Under the pieces are notes generated by a model. It had not been told where the DNA came from and did no database searches. It saw only the letters and a list, made by a program, of their open reading frames with translations. Positions 1 through 12,268 of a stretch of DNA of 64,000 nucleotides are shown one piece after another. Positions within the stretch are counted from its first letter, which is position 1. Each line of letters starts with the position of its first letter. Origin of the DNA: Malaya genurostris (taxonomy: Eukaryota > Arthropoda > Insecta > Diptera > Culicidae). The DNA is taken from assembly GCF_030247185.1 (NCBI RefSeq), contig NC_080572.1:299261656-299325655 (forward strand). Reading direction: 5' to 3'. Both the position numbers and the translations under genes were made by a program.

Positions 1-944
1 GATAGTTACCGAACCTTTTATTACTGGAAATAGTAAAAGAGACAATAAAACTACTCACAGATTTGTCTTAGTAGCGAAAACCAGTCAATTTCGTGAAAAA
101 TGCGCAAGGGCGTATCTTTATAATTCACACAGGAAGTATAAAAGTAAACAAATCGAAAAAGGGCGAAACTCTTTTTATGTTGATTTATTCAATGGATTAG
201 AAGGAAAGTGGTAACATTTGCGTGCCTTTTGAAAATAAACTAACAATTCATCGACTAATCATAAATTGATCAGAGAATATACGATAATTTCTAAACACGA
301 TTTGAAACCGAAGTCGAAACATTCATCGATGATTTTCTCCATTTGCTGTCAATGTTAGATTCGCCGTTCTTTGAAAAACAGCTGACTTATCATAAAGTGT
401 TTTTTTGAGTTTATTATTCAGTTAGACAGCGATAGATTGCGATCAAAACGCACCATTCCTAATGGTCGGATTCGTCATACAAACACCGAACCTACGTTTG
501 CAAAAGCCCCGCTCTGAACTCATAAACCGTGAGAAATCTCATCATCATCAACTCCCACCTAGTGCCGATTCACAGACTTGCTATAGAATAACATGGCCAC
601 CCAAAAAAAACAGATGAACAAAACATCTCCAGCCTAAATCCCAAATCAAGATTCGTCTGGTGCCCAGCAAGCCACTGCAAGGACTTCCGAGAAAAAAGGA
701 TCAACGAAAAAAGCCCGAAAATGGCACGAACAATAACTTTACAAGTGACGAGAGAGAGAGAGAGAGATACGTTCATTCAAAAAGTTGAACCTTCGACAAA
801 GCGTTTTTGCCGAAAGGGATTTTTATTATTCTGTGTATTCATCTTTCCCATAATGACATACAAATACCAAACCGAATAACGCCAGAGACGTTAACTGTAT
901 TTGATTGCAATTTACGTTGCACAGTAGGCGGCGCCGTCCTCACG
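1..944. other. Gene-free stretch
   Basis: No coding region with supporting homology was recognised. The stretch is AT-rich unique-looking DNA with a short GA dinucleotide run near 751-766. It could be intron or intergenic DNA. Confidence 0.5.
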
Positions 945-973
945 TATAAAGGTGTGTCTATTTCTGTTCAGTG
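945..973 (+). promoter_or_regulatory. Possible core promoter: TATA box and initiator
   Basis: TATAAA lies at 945-950 and a TCAGTG initiator-like site at 968-973, with the presumed +1 A at 970. The spacing of about 25 bases is slightly shorter than the usual 28-31. They sit 113 bases upstream of an ATG that opens a short frame ending in a consensus splice donor, which is why the pair was considered. Both motifs are short and could occur by chance. Confidence 0.35.
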
Positions 974-1082
974 TACTACGTAAAAAACAGCGTCCAACAA
1001 CTGCGGTTGCGGTAACACTCGATTGTGACAGATTCTATTCGTACAGCTGGTTAGCTCTGTCGAATAGTTTGGTCTTACAAAA

Positions 1083-1154
1083 ATGGAAAACAAAACAAAA
1101 AGTACGATCGTTAACGTCGCATTTACCGCATTGACATTTGTTGTCAGAATCCAG
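1083..1154 (+). CDS. Possible first coding exon of an unidentified gene
   Basis: An ATG in a favourable context (CAAAAATGG) opens 24 codons reading MENKTKSTIVNVAFTALTFV and four more residues. They end exactly at CAG/GTGAGT, a strong insect splice donor, in phase 0. The peptide has a short polar start followed by a hydrophobic stretch of roughly 14 residues (VNVAFTALTFVV), which could be a signal peptide or signal anchor. A TATA box and initiator lie upstream. I do not recognise the protein and found no second exon, so this could be a chance combination. It points in the opposite direction to yorkie. Confidence 0.3.
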
Positions 1155-2862
1155 GTGAGTGATTTATTTTGGTGTTTTCCAAACCTAATTTATTTCATTT
1201 TTTCAAAACAAAATCTACCAAGCCGTGGAAACCTACAAAAAAAAACTACAAATAAACTTACTAGTTTCAGGGAAAACCACTAGCATGCAATGTGCGTTTT
1301 CACCACGTCTACAGATGCCAGCGAGGCAAAAGCTTGTTTTGACTGAACATTTCCGCTTCGGTCTGAGTTTTGGTCGATGAAACGCTGCTGCGCCGGTCAC
1401 GGGAGCGGCTAAGTGCAACGGGACGGCGCATGCGTCGGTCGCGAAATGAGCGTTTCAAACGCGCGTCGCGATGCTAAGTGATCTGAATTTTGTTGTGATT
1501 TTTTTCCCCGGGGCTCGCCCCAACCCTCGCCTTCGCCGACAGACTGGCGATATTTGCAGCACACTTCAGAAAGCAACGAAAATACACTCTATTTTTATTT
1601 ACGATTTGTCATACAAGTGGCGCCTTCAGATTTCATCATGTAATTTTATTTACTTTTCTTCGGAAGTCGCGCACTCGCACTCCCGCGCGTGCTGTGGATG
1701 CGGGGCAGATATTCATAATGGTAATTTATTTTTATGCCATCACTTCTAGAGAATTAATTCTGCTGTCTGGAAGCTTCTCCTTCGGACAAATCGAAAACGA
1801 TGCAGTTCGGCTTAACAACTTTTTAAATTCAACACCATCCAATCGACAGTAATATTCGATGCATGATAGGGCTTCAGTTCTCTTCTGTCACCAGCTGACC
1901 AGCTGAATCAGATCGAATTGTGTCTCGTTGCCCGAAATGACTGTACGTACACTTTGTCCCCGTCTGTTGTGTGTGAAGTTTTTCGTCTGGGTTATTTTTG
2001 AAATGGCGCACACACAATTGTCGCTTGCCGGTTTTTTGCGACTACGGTGGCGTCGACGCCAACGTCGTCAGCGGCGGGATCAAGTGTGCCGAGACGGTTC
2101 CGATTTAGAAATGGATTCTAAACCGAGAGATGCGATGCCCACGGTCAGGAGGCTAGATGTGGTACTTTCAAAGTAGACAAAAGTTGGACAGAAACCAAAA
2201 CAAACCATAGGGAACAGCTAAGCTACTAAGCCGGGTGACGGTGTTGGATCGTCGGATGTTTCGCAAAATCTGTCCTAAGTGTCAATTTTCCGTCTTCTAC
2301 AAATCTGTCATCCTACCGTGAATAATATGCTGTGCATCATTTGTGTAGTAAACCGAGTAACGACCTGAAATCTCACCTAGCAGAGCTCTAACCAAGCAAA
2401 CCTCGTTCACTGAGGCAACTTTTTCTTCCGGCAAGGCCACGCTTTTCAATGTGCCTTTGCACGTATTCGCGAACGTACGCATGTTCAAATCAAGAATACG
2501 ATGGCAGCATCACTGCGTCCCACATATTGGCTAATTTGCTTTTATGACAACTTCCTGCTTCAAATATTTATAACTTTGGGAGCTCGCGGGGCAGACACGA
2601 TAATCGCACGAGTACACGAGTTCAGTGCCGATCGACACCAGACCTCTACTTGCGAGTGCGATGACAGAAAGAAATTTACTGTGTGGATGAGTGTGTTTGT
2701 TATGGAGCCGATCAATAGTTTAAAGGTAAATTTTAACCCTTATATTACGAAAAACACCGAATAAAACCTCCAGAACCATTCTGTCAAGCATTTTTAGTAC
2801 CTGTGGTATTAAGCAGTGGTCAAGTTCCTATCTCATGTCTCACCGTAGTTCTGCGATAACAG
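1155..2862. other. Gene-free stretch, GC-richer and low in repeats
   Basis: No family-level homology was recognised in any frame. The stretch at 1290-2180 is richer in GC than its surroundings and lacks the dispersed repeats found elsewhere, as expected of single-copy 5' UTR, intron or regulatory DNA. A basic, arginine-rich open frame at 1985-2176 has no recognisable family and no convincing acceptor or donor. Confidence 0.35.
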
Positions 2863-3444
2863 TTAGTCTTTAGAACGGAACATATTGAATCGCATACTGC
2901 AGTGGTCATTTAATCGATTTTGTTTCGCTGAATTCTCGAACTTTTTTTCGAATACCTTTATCTCATATTTTGGACACCCTATTGACAAACCTGAGTGGCC
3001 GTTTTGATTCACCATTTTCATCACTGTTGCATCCTGAGTCATCTTTCCACTATTCTTCAACTTCCGTTTGACAATGGCCTAATATTTCTCAATCGGGCAG
3101 AATTAAGGGCTGTTGGATGGAAAAATCAACCCCATTGTCTCGAAATTACAAGAAACCAGCACTTCTACATTGTAGTGTCACAATGCCTCAATCAGACCAA
3201 AACTTTACAGGATCATTGTGAGTATTAATATACAAAAAAAAAACACTTTTTTCGGCAATCCTGTTTGTACCACAGTGCTGTTGTCACGAAAACCTGTGTT
3301 CATTGTTCGCAGCTTCGAATGTCTTGCCAGGTGATAAGTTTTCTTATGAAACTTGCTAAGGACGCATCGACCAATGGCAGTATAGAACTTTTGTCCGGGA
3401 AGCTGTCCAGAATCCACCATTTTCAAGTAAGTTTCGTTATCCAT
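2863..3444 (-). pseudogene. Decayed DD37E (ITmD37E-type) Tc1/mariner transposase
   Basis: Read on the minus strand, the relic starts at 3444 with MDNETYLKM, the segment carrying the first catalytic aspartate of DD37E transposases. LPGQKFYTA follows. After a frameshift comes NDPVKFWSD, where the second catalytic aspartate lies, then a degraded DNGVDF block and a C-terminal KNSGKMTQDATVMK block. Several in-frame stops and frameshifts separate these pieces, and no ends or inverted repeats are visible. Families of this type cut and paste DNA at TA dinucleotides, but this copy is far too damaged to be active. It is clearly more decayed than the related copies near 21.4 and 63.1 kb, so it represents an older or different lineage. 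Confidence 0.7.
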
Positions 3445-3920
3445 GAGGATGCATGGTTATGCATGGTTATAATCAGCTGATTATAGAGTCAGTTTCGTAA
3501 ACAACCTGCTCACTACGACAAACCCTGTACTGAAACTGCGAAAAAGACCAAACCAACCTTCAACCAAAAGCAACCGTTCAGCACGGGTATCTTGAGAGTC
3601 CAGTGATATTGGTTCAACAAACAAAATTATTGCAATAACCGAACAAGCTTCCCACCCACTTCAACTAACATCGGTTCGGATAGTACTACGGATGTTCAAG
3701 AGACGCACCAAAACAACGACGACGAAAACACTACAAACAACAGCAACGACGACAACGACTGGAAAATAATGGATAGGAACGAGAAAACTCTCTCGTGAGA
3801 AAAATTGTTACAACAAGATCCGCGCCATTTTATTTAAAATCAATTTTATATTATCAACTGGCTCTGTTTAACTTTTAGGATCTTGAGCGAGTCGCATAAA
3901 ATAAATGTAAGAAAAAAAAA

Positions 3921-3992
3921 GATAAACTAGTATTGGCCAACCGTCGAGAAATTGCTAAGCACCTAAATATTTCGATTGGCTCGTGCTCGTGA
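3921..3992 (+). pseudogene. Mariner transposase relic, helix-turn-helix segment
   Basis: The frame reads DKLVLANRREIAKHLNISIG followed by SCS and a stop (TGA, 3990-3992). This matches the second helix-turn-helix of mariner transposases, which contacts the inverted repeat (compare the usual VREIAEELGISxGSC pattern). Nothing recognisable as the catalytic domain follows. The fragment is only about 23 residues, so the call rests on one motif. Confidence 0.5.
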
Positions 3993-4727
3993 CGCAAAAT
4001 AGCTGTCGAAAACTGATTGAACATTCAAAATGGCCGGAATTGTCAACATAACTAAGGGTCATGAGTACCACCATAACGCCACTAAAAGAACAAAGATTCA
4101 TTCGAACATTTGAAGTTCGCGATACTTTATAAAAACTATGAATAAATAAACTTTAACATCATTCTGTCCTCCAATACCTGTACGCATCCTGTAGCTTTGA
4201 ATCATCTGTGTCTGTGTTTATTATTTGCAACCAAGTATATCCGGTGAATTTTACTTTAGGTGAAACTAGAGTTTGGTAGAATAACTCTTCGGTCCGATTT
4301 CGATTGCGAGGAATTCACGTGCACCGCGTATTTCACTCAGTTGGGCCTAACGGTATACTAGTAGTGGTCGTTGTAATTGCGTTTTTTCGTGAAAGTTCCT
4401 CAAGGCAGTAACATAAGTCTGCTTCGATTTGAGCTTTCCTCTAACCACGCATGTTGATGACATCTTTCTTTCAGCAATAGTAACACGACAGCTCTGCCTA
4501 ATCGCGAGAATCGGTGGAAACCTCAAGCATCTGCATTATTTAAAAGCGATGCACTACTACTAGAAATTGTGTATTAGGTTTTGAATATCACTCTTTAGGA
4601 AGAAGAATATCCGACTAATTTCACTAGTCTCAGAAGAACGTACGATGCTTTCCGCCTAACCCAGACCATAGTTATACGATCAATCACAGACCAGTACACG
4701 CAGAGAAAAATTGCTCTTGTTTATACA

Positions 4728-4895
4728 AAACTAGCTGACCCGTCGAACTTCGTCTCGCCTAAAAATTATTTGTTTGAATTTATGTTTTCGGAAAGCAGAA
4801 TTGTCAGACGACTAGGTGGTTAACGTTTCTCTCCAGTATTTTCTGATCACTTAACCTACAATCAACGGAATTCGACACACATTCGTTTTAGCCCA
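4728..4895 (+). repeat. Dispersed repeat B, copy 1
   Basis: This stretch begins with TAGCTGACCCGTCGAACTTC and ends near TTCGACACACATTCGTTTTA. It matches 22746-22908 along its length at roughly 90 percent by eye, in the same orientation. No coding potential is visible. The type of element is unknown; it could be the end of a non-LTR or other transposon. Confidence 0.7.
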
Positions 4896-4899
4896 GAAA

Positions 4900-5619
4900 A
4901 GAATATCACCAAAAATTAATGTAAAAATGTGAATTACTTCTGTTAAGCAAAAATTGAACAAATGTACAGATTATCATCTCATCCTTTTTAATCAACGCAC
5001 TGAACAGAGAGTCCTCTCTAATGGCTTCGACATAAAGAATATAAGGTGTCACGTTTTCTCTTCCAAATGTGATTCTTGATTTCGGTAATCGATAAAAAAA
5101 TTCACTAACCAGAATTTTGTATTGATAAACCTAACACGATGTTGAAGAGTTTCTCTTCTAGAGCTGTTCATTCGGTAGAGTAGGATATGTTTACAGATTG
5201 TATTTAGTCCAAATAACTTAAAGTTCGTAAAAAAAGATTTAGTTTAAGCAGCATTCTTCACCCGACGCAACAGTGAGAAAGTATCCTCAAAACTTTTTCT
5301 GTACGTTCAAGTTGCCAAAAAGTGCCACGCGTACTTTAGAGCTCTAATAAAGTGGATATTTTTCAGGTACTGTGAAACTTGTAGTCGCTTAGAGAGACGA
5401 CGTTTAAATCCTAATTTAATATCGATCTTATCAATTTGAACATTCTGCACAGAATATGAAATATAAAATGGCAGTCTCGTTCCATTATGATAATCATCTT
5501 GAACAATGATCTAATTGCCACTTATTATGTGCGCTCAATGTAATCTAAATCATTAGAATTAGAAAAATGTCTTAGTTTGATCTTAACGCTTCATTGAAAA
5601 CATCGAATTTCTTTTTTTT
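4900..5619. other. Gene-free stretch
   Basis: AT-rich DNA with no recognisable coding, RNA or repeat feature. Confidence 0.4.
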
Positions 5620-5850
5620 GGCATTAAAAATGCCTTACTCTTCACTATATGGGGCCGGGTGTCAATTAAAAGTTTCAAAAATAGTCGCGTAACCTTTTTG
5701 TGTCATAATTTTGAACGGTAATAACTCGGTCATTTGTTGATGGATTGTTATAATTTAACAACCAATCGATTCGGAAACTTTTAACTTAAACATGTATGAC
5801 GACGTCGTTTCAGTATTTCAATAGTATACAATTGAAAAAATGGTTGGAAT
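5620..5850 (+). repeat. Dispersed repeat C, copy 1
   Basis: The repeat opens with a small palindrome, GGCATTAAAAATGCC, then a GGGTGTCAATT block and a block reading TCATTTGTTGATGGATT. The same blocks in the same order and spacing occur at 6252-6482. No terminal inverted repeat or coding frame was seen. Confidence 0.7.
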
Positions 5851-6251
5851 AGACCTATGTTTTCATCCACCAATCCCTGTTGTACAAAATGACGTCAACT
5901 TCTTGTTCGGCATAGGAGGCTTTGCGTCATGCATAAAAAACACCGCATCGTTCTGCATAGTATGAAGAAAAAACTATAAATATATGCTGCACAATATTTC
6001 TTTGCCTAGTTGATGTTTGACTGCGAATGAAATAAGTAGCTCGTCCAGTGAGCTGATAACTGGATTGTATAAGCGTTCACTCGCTGGATTGTCGCTTTTG
6101 CATTATGTGTTGGTGAAATTTATTGCTGTCTGCGAAACACCGTGTTCGCTTGAGTATCTTATATATCATCTAGCTATTGAAGAACCGAATCAGCGTGGTT
6201 ACTGATTCTTTTGAAATATCCCATGTATTTAGCAAATTTTTGGTCGATTTT

Positions 6252-6482
6252 GCCATTAAAAATGCCTTACACTTCACTTCCCGAGGCTGGGTGTCAATTT
6301 AAAACATGCAAAACTAATCGCGTAACATTTTTCCGTCATAATGTTGAACGCTTATAACTCAGTCATTTGTTGATGGATTTGTATAATTTAACAACCAATC
6401 GACTCGGAAACATTTAACTTAAACTTATGAGATAACGTCATTTGAATATTTCAATTGCATAGCATTGAAAATTGGTTTGAAT
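6252..6482 (+). repeat. Dispersed repeat C, copy 2
   Basis: Direct repeat of 5620-5850 with scattered substitutions. The 400 bases between the two copies show no repeat or gene. The pair could be two insertions or an old tandem duplication. Confidence 0.7.
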
Positions 6483-8806
6483 TGAGTATTTCCTTTTGGT
6501 TCTCTGGTAACTATCAGGCCAATTTAGAATTATCGGCGATAGATTTTTCGGATCTAATTTGCAGCGCTTGTTCCTCGATGATTTGTTAATGGATTTTCTT
6601 AATTTAAATGTTTCTAAAGCTTCAATATTGTAAGATTAAAAATGTTTTAATTTGTCAACGGATCGGTTTGCATACTTAAATCTCCATTCCATACGAACAA
6701 ATCGTGACAATGTGACTGAACAAGTTGTTGTCCCACCAGGAATTAAACGCTTCAAAAGATTCAAAATTAAATTCTGGAACTTATCTAAAAGCGGCCTCCT
6801 CGGTTTAGTAGTATAAATGAGTTCCACAGGCTCATATATACAGTACAATTAGATGCAATATCGTATAGTATCAAAGATAAACTCAAGGAAAGTTTACCTG
6901 CGATTTTACATGTATCGATTGAATAGTTTAGAATTTGGTTAACCGCCAGTATCAGTTTAATTATTATTTGCTTCAAAACAATTAGCGTCTCATGGTTACG
7001 CGCGTTGTAACTATGACAATGTTTATTCATGTGTTAATAACATCAAGTTACAATATGGACAAAATTTCGGAATTTTGTTGCGTATCCATTCCGTATATTC
7101 CTAATATGCCAAAGCGAGAATCAATGTAAGTAACTAAATATTTTATGCGGACTTTTTCTCATGTTTTCTTCCTAGTATTGTTGCCATATTATTTACCGAC
7201 ACTTTCCGAAGATTATCGACGATTTTGAAGGATTAATACAATTACACCATTACACAGTGGTTCAAAAGCGCAATTTCACGCTCTTAATTGATAACTCATA
7301 GGATCTTGGTTTTTGAGGTACAGTATCTTCAGCAAAGTTGCTCAAAATGATAGACACCATCTTTTGGCAAATTTTATTTATGTAATTAATCTCCCTAAAA
7401 GTGAGATAAACATTTTATTTTAGCTCAGCGCCAACATAGGGGCTAAGTTACTTCGACAAAGTTGTGCAGAAAGTTATTTCGAACAAGTTTGCTGAAGGTA
7501 CTATTCCCGTAACCTGAGTGTAATTCAAGATACAATGTATTTTCTGAAAAGGGTGTCCAAAAACCAGTTTTTGTAAGAAAACGTATATGTTTTCAATTTA
7601 TATGAGTTTTTCATGTTATACAAAGTTTTTCATCTTTAAAAACTACACAACTTTCTCAAACATACTATGCTGCTATTATTTCAGTTTAATTAAATAGAGC
7701 CATTTTTCATGTTTTTGTTTACAAAATTTCAACTTGTCTATCATCAAAAAGCGCAGGATGGTGCAGATGAGACTATTTACATATTAAACTACTTCAAAAG
7801 AGCTTTCATACCGTGGTTGACTTACTCGTCTGCGATCGTCTGCAGGCGAGATATGTTCTTTTCAAATATCCTTGTCCTTGACATTTTCAATGATAAGGTT
7901 CATTGTTTTTCAGATCAGATTTCAGTATATATTCGTTACCATGGAAACTGTCACAATAAAAGGTTTTTATGGACATCGAAGTCTACAAGTTGAAAAGTTT
8001 AGTAATAATTATAGACGTTTTTTAAAAGTAACTGTCCGACGGTTTTTTAAAGTGAGATAAGAAGCCACGACTTTGAAAAAAGGCAATCATCATGTCAAAT
8101 TACATTATGTCATTTTTTGGTAATATCCTCTATTCATCAATTAAAGTGGAGATCGATAAACAGATGTCGGGAGCATTATACACGCGAGCAATCCAGATCA
8201 CTTACGAATCGGGATCCCATGAATTGGAAATTAGTTTCATTGGATCCTTTGGTTACAAATTTTCGTGAATAGCCAAATCAGTCCAAGAAGAATCTGTCGA
8301 ACGATGCTAAGAGTCTTTTAGCTGGTTAAGAACATTATCAACTATCATAAAATAAATACAAATAACTAAAAAATGAGTTTTGATCATACTTTTCTCTACC
8401 AGAAGATGACATAACTTAATTCGATTTGATGATAACTTTTTTAAAAATCGTGACAAAACAGTTACTAAACTATTCAATTTATAGACTTCAATGTGCACAA
8501 AAAAATAATATTTTGTGGCAAGTACCATAGTAATGAATATATACTGATTTCTGAGGTGGTCATAAGGATTATCATGAAGGAGAGCAGTTGTAAGTTCACT
8601 AAAAAAGGGGAGTTCAATATAAAGTTTATTCTACGAGAAACGATGCATCTTGACAAATACAGATACTACTTTTATATCAATGTAGATTAAAAGGTTATTT
8701 TAAGGGAGAGAGAGTGCAGCAAGTGCCCCAAAGGTGGGAAGTGTAAGGTAAAATTGATTGAATAGCAACATAAAACTGCTCAGAGTATTACACTAAGTAG
8801 GACAAC
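6483..8806. other. Gene-free stretch
   Basis: AT-rich sequence without recognisable coding regions. Around 7250-7620 there are phrases such as CAGCAAAGTTG and GACAAAGTTGTGCAGAAAG that look like eroded dispersed repeats. I could not define their ends. Confidence 0.4.
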
Positions 8807-8807
8807 T

Positions 8808-9000
8808 TTGGCCCGGGTTGGTGGTTCAATGCATAGGGCGCTGGTCTTACAAGCCAGTTGTCGTATGTTCGAGCCCCGACCTGGAAGGATTCATAGTGTC
8901 AGTAGGATCCATAGTACTAGCCATGCAATGATTCTGTACACTAAGAATCGGCTGCGAAGTCTGTTGAAACAGAAAGGCCAAATTCCACAAAAGGAATGTA
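8808..9000 (+). repeat. tRNA-derived SINE, copy 1 (most complete)
   Basis: The first 75 bases look like a tRNA. There is an A-box-like TGGTTCAATGCATAG, an anticodon-arm-like CTGGT-CTTACAA-GCCAG whose loop would place TAC as anticodon (valine type), and a B-box GTTCGAGCCCC at 8869-8879. A non-tRNA body follows, with GTACACTAAGAATCGGCTG and GTCTGTTGAAACAGAAAGGC, ending near CACAAAAGGAATG. SINEs are copied by LINE machinery from pol III transcripts. Related copies lie at 26315-26507 and, as 3' fragments, at 47187-47297, 50145-50255 and 62804-62852. It is not a working tRNA gene because stem pairing is imperfect. Confidence 0.75.
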
Positions 9001-9706
9001 ATGCCAGGAATTTGCTTAGGACAGCTTCGGGAATTTTGTTCGGCCTTTTCTTCCCAAAACATTTCCGAGCAACGCCGGGTCATTCAGCTAGTTAGCAATA
9101 ATTTAATTTCTTTTTTTTTTCAAACAGAATTCTGCAGTTTCGCCGATACCATCCACAATGAAATCAATCCTTCACTACAGCGAAAGAAAACAACCTACCT
9201 ACATTCGGAATGGTTTGGATGCCCAGAAAAATCATTTAATAATATTAACATTTTCATTCATGTAGGATCCTTTCGTCACCACTAGAGTTGCGACTGAACC
9301 TAGCCAATAAGCGAAAGGTTTTGGATTGATAAAATTGGTTTGCAGTGAAAAATATAATTCATAAACAACATGACTAATACGACGTTGATCTGAAGACCAA
9401 GTCCCACTCGAAACCGTATAGTATATTTAGACAAGTGAGCGCGTGTTTTAGGCACAAATCAAAGTTGTTGACTACGTTTTTTTCCACTACGGTCTAAGCT
9501 TAGAAACGCACAACTTCTTGTTTTTCACGCCACTCGAAGATAAAAACCAAACATTTCGTGTAGGTTGGCCGAACCTCGTATATCAGGCGGGATGCGTGAG
9601 ATACTCGGGAATCGTTTAATAACACGAGCCGCTGATATAAATTTGCGTAACTGCCGTCGTTTTCACCACCCCACTGTTAGTGCGTTCAGGGTGGAAGTAA
9701 AGTAAA

Positions 9707-9823
9707 ATGATGCCTCTGATGGATATGAGGAAAAGCGCACGTGCCCCCGTCCTCCGTGTTGTACATCTGGGTACGACAAGTGGAAAAAAACAGCTTACAA
9801 CCAACGGGCGAACGGTGGGAACC
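9707..9823 (+). CDS. Weak candidate exon
   Basis: An ATG at 9707 opens 39 codons to a GTAAGT donor-like site at 9824; the frame itself stays open to 10009. A TATAAA lies at 9636-9641. The peptide (MMPLMDMRKSARAPVLRVVH onward) has no recognisable family. The support is only motif-level and weaker than for 1083-1154. Chance is a likely explanation. Confidence 0.12.
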
Positions 9824-10009
9824 GTAAGTCCGGCACATCTTGAGGTAAAGTTTAGTGCAGCAGAGAATGTGACAAAAATAATGACGAATAGTGATTGGAT
9901 AATTTCGACAGTATTAGATGGTGGTATATCCGTGGCGAACGACACCACAACCAACAACAACATGTATTATATCGAAGACGCACGGCTCGAACCAACAATC
10001 GCGATCTAA

Positions 10010-11795
10010 TTACCCGGCTACAGATGAAATAACTTGTTTAACAACAACGTTGAAATACAATTTAAACATTTACTGTCATTCGCGGGCACCGCACTGCTGC
10101 AATTCGTCTGCCATAAATCTTGGCCGATTCACGTACAGCACGGATCAAAATCAAGCCGAACCAGTCGACTGAATAATATCAGTAGAGCATAGATAAACAA
10201 CGCAAATAAAACTTAATTAGTATGGCTATCGCGCGTGAGCAAAGGCATAAATTTCTTCCGACGCGACAGGCAAACCCCCGTGGACGATGTCCTCGATGGC
10301 TCAGAGGATGCTCAAGGAACGTTGAATCGACACGGGAGTCTTGAACCCGAGGGTAGAATTGTCTAAATTGAAGTCTGCTACCGGGATCCTGATCAGAACA
10401 AGCAACTGCCATCTGTAATGAGAGAATGCTTGGACGCACCACAACCCAGATGATGCACGGCGCTGTGTCCGAGCCGAACCCTTGGATGCGCCGTTACATT
10501 TTAATTTATTTTCTTTTCGGCAACCAAAGCTGTCGCTTGGTTCTCTCTCTCTTCGGACAATGATTCAGATCTGATTGCCCTGTACCGCTGCCAACATTTC
10601 ATCATGACATGGCATCTTCGTAGACATCCATCAGTCAGCGTTGGTCCGCAAATGGTCAAATGGCCAAGTTACAATCCGCGATTTTCTGTCCATCCTTTCT
10701 GATTCCATTTTTAGTCATGTGAAAATTGATACCCACGTTGCTCGAGATGAATCAGACCGATGTCCTCAAAGTGACGCTTGCTGCCAAGTGACGTCATCCC
10801 AAGTATGACGATGACGCCAAGGGACGCCGAACTGATCGCAAAACACTGCGTCATAATCACTTGGTTGTACAGTTTTCAATAACAATCATGAATTAACTGT
10901 GATTCGAATTTTCAAGAAATTAGTGTGGTGACGTCACGTTCGGAGGATCTCACAGACACGAACAGTCAAACAGACCTATGGTTTCATCGGCGCCAAGACT
11001 GTAGTAAATCAAAATCAACAGGACAACGCAATTCCATTTTCAAGCGAATCACTTTTCTCTTCCCTCGATCATCCAAACGTTGCCTCTACCTGCCGTCTGT
11101 TTATCTAAAACCATCCGGTGAGACAATTTTAATTTCAAATTTACTTTAAAATTAAATTTCGTCGATTCTGAAAATAGAACACGGCGGCTTTGATGGATTA
11201 TACGGTCCGCCAAACGACAACTGGCTGCATCAATCACGCCCGGTGTTTGCGCATAAATAAGACAGCATGTGTATTCTCCGTCCGTCCGTCCGTCTGATTT
11301 CTGCTGTTCCCGTAAGCGTAAGGACTCGAAAGACGGAGTCCATAAATGTCGTAACACGAAAAATAAGTCCCTCAAATCTAACGGAATCACCAAAGATGTG
11401 AATCGCGGGTCCGCGCGGGACGTAATTTATTGATCCGGCTTTTATAGCAGCCATAAAAGTCAGACACGCAGATTTGTTGCAGCGGCGTCCGTAATCTGGT
11501 ACAAAACATTCCAGCGGCTAATGTTGACGGAGTCTCGACCGTGCTGTTATGTTGTTTGTGTTCTGCAGCTTTTGTTTCAACGGTTCAGTATAGGATGCGA
11601 CTTTCTTCCTTAACGCAGACAGTATTAGCACCAAATTTAGCGTGAACCTTAGTGACATTAAACGAAGCAATGCGCACCGAATGCCACGGTAGTGCTGAAC
11701 AATCTACTTCAATTTCGGTTTGCTTCTTGTAAATGGGAATAAATTGAAATCGGAATTTCATCGTTTTTACTTTTTACTACAAATATAAAAACCAT
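10010..11795. other. Gene-free, comparatively repeat-poor stretch
   Basis: No coding homology was recognised. This part is richer in GC than its surroundings, has few recognisable repeats, and contains a short CCGT tandem run near 11279-11292. Candidates are intronic or upstream regulatory DNA; nothing specific is shown by the sequence. Confidence 0.35.
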
Positions 11796-12268
11796 TTTTA
11801 ATCCACCTAGTGGTGTAATGATGATTTTCTCATATTACTTATATTTTCCAAAAGATCACTAGACGATTCTGTCAAGATTTCTTTTGCAAACTTTTCAATT
11901 TGTAAACAGTTATGTCATGTTAATACAGATTTAAATGTGGCAACCCAGCACGCTATACAAAATTGAACAGCGCACGCTGTGTGCTAGGCAGTGGTGTTTT
12001 CTTCTTCCGTACCACCACGTACATGCATCATTTTGAAAGACGATTTGAATGTTTTGACACTCATCGCCCTAATATTTCGGAACCGGAAGTCGGATCATGA
12101 TGAAATTGCACAGTATATTTTAAGACACTGAGAGCTTCAATATGAATCATGATTTGTAAAAATCGGTTTAACCATTGCTGAGTAATCTAAGTGAGTTCCG
12201 TTTTTGGAGCTTTTCTTCACTACTACCGGTGCGGTCGGAAGCGGAAACCGAGGACTAGTCTCAAAGTA

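Noticed and set aside
3540..3830. Possible gag-like Thr/Asn-rich coding stretch
   Set aside because: ACGACGACAACA-type low complexity only; no zinc knuckle, protease or LTR nearby.
8810..8884. A functional tRNA-Val gene
   Set aside because: A- and B-box are visible but stem pairing is poor, and the same head is attached to a SINE body repeated elsewhere in the window.
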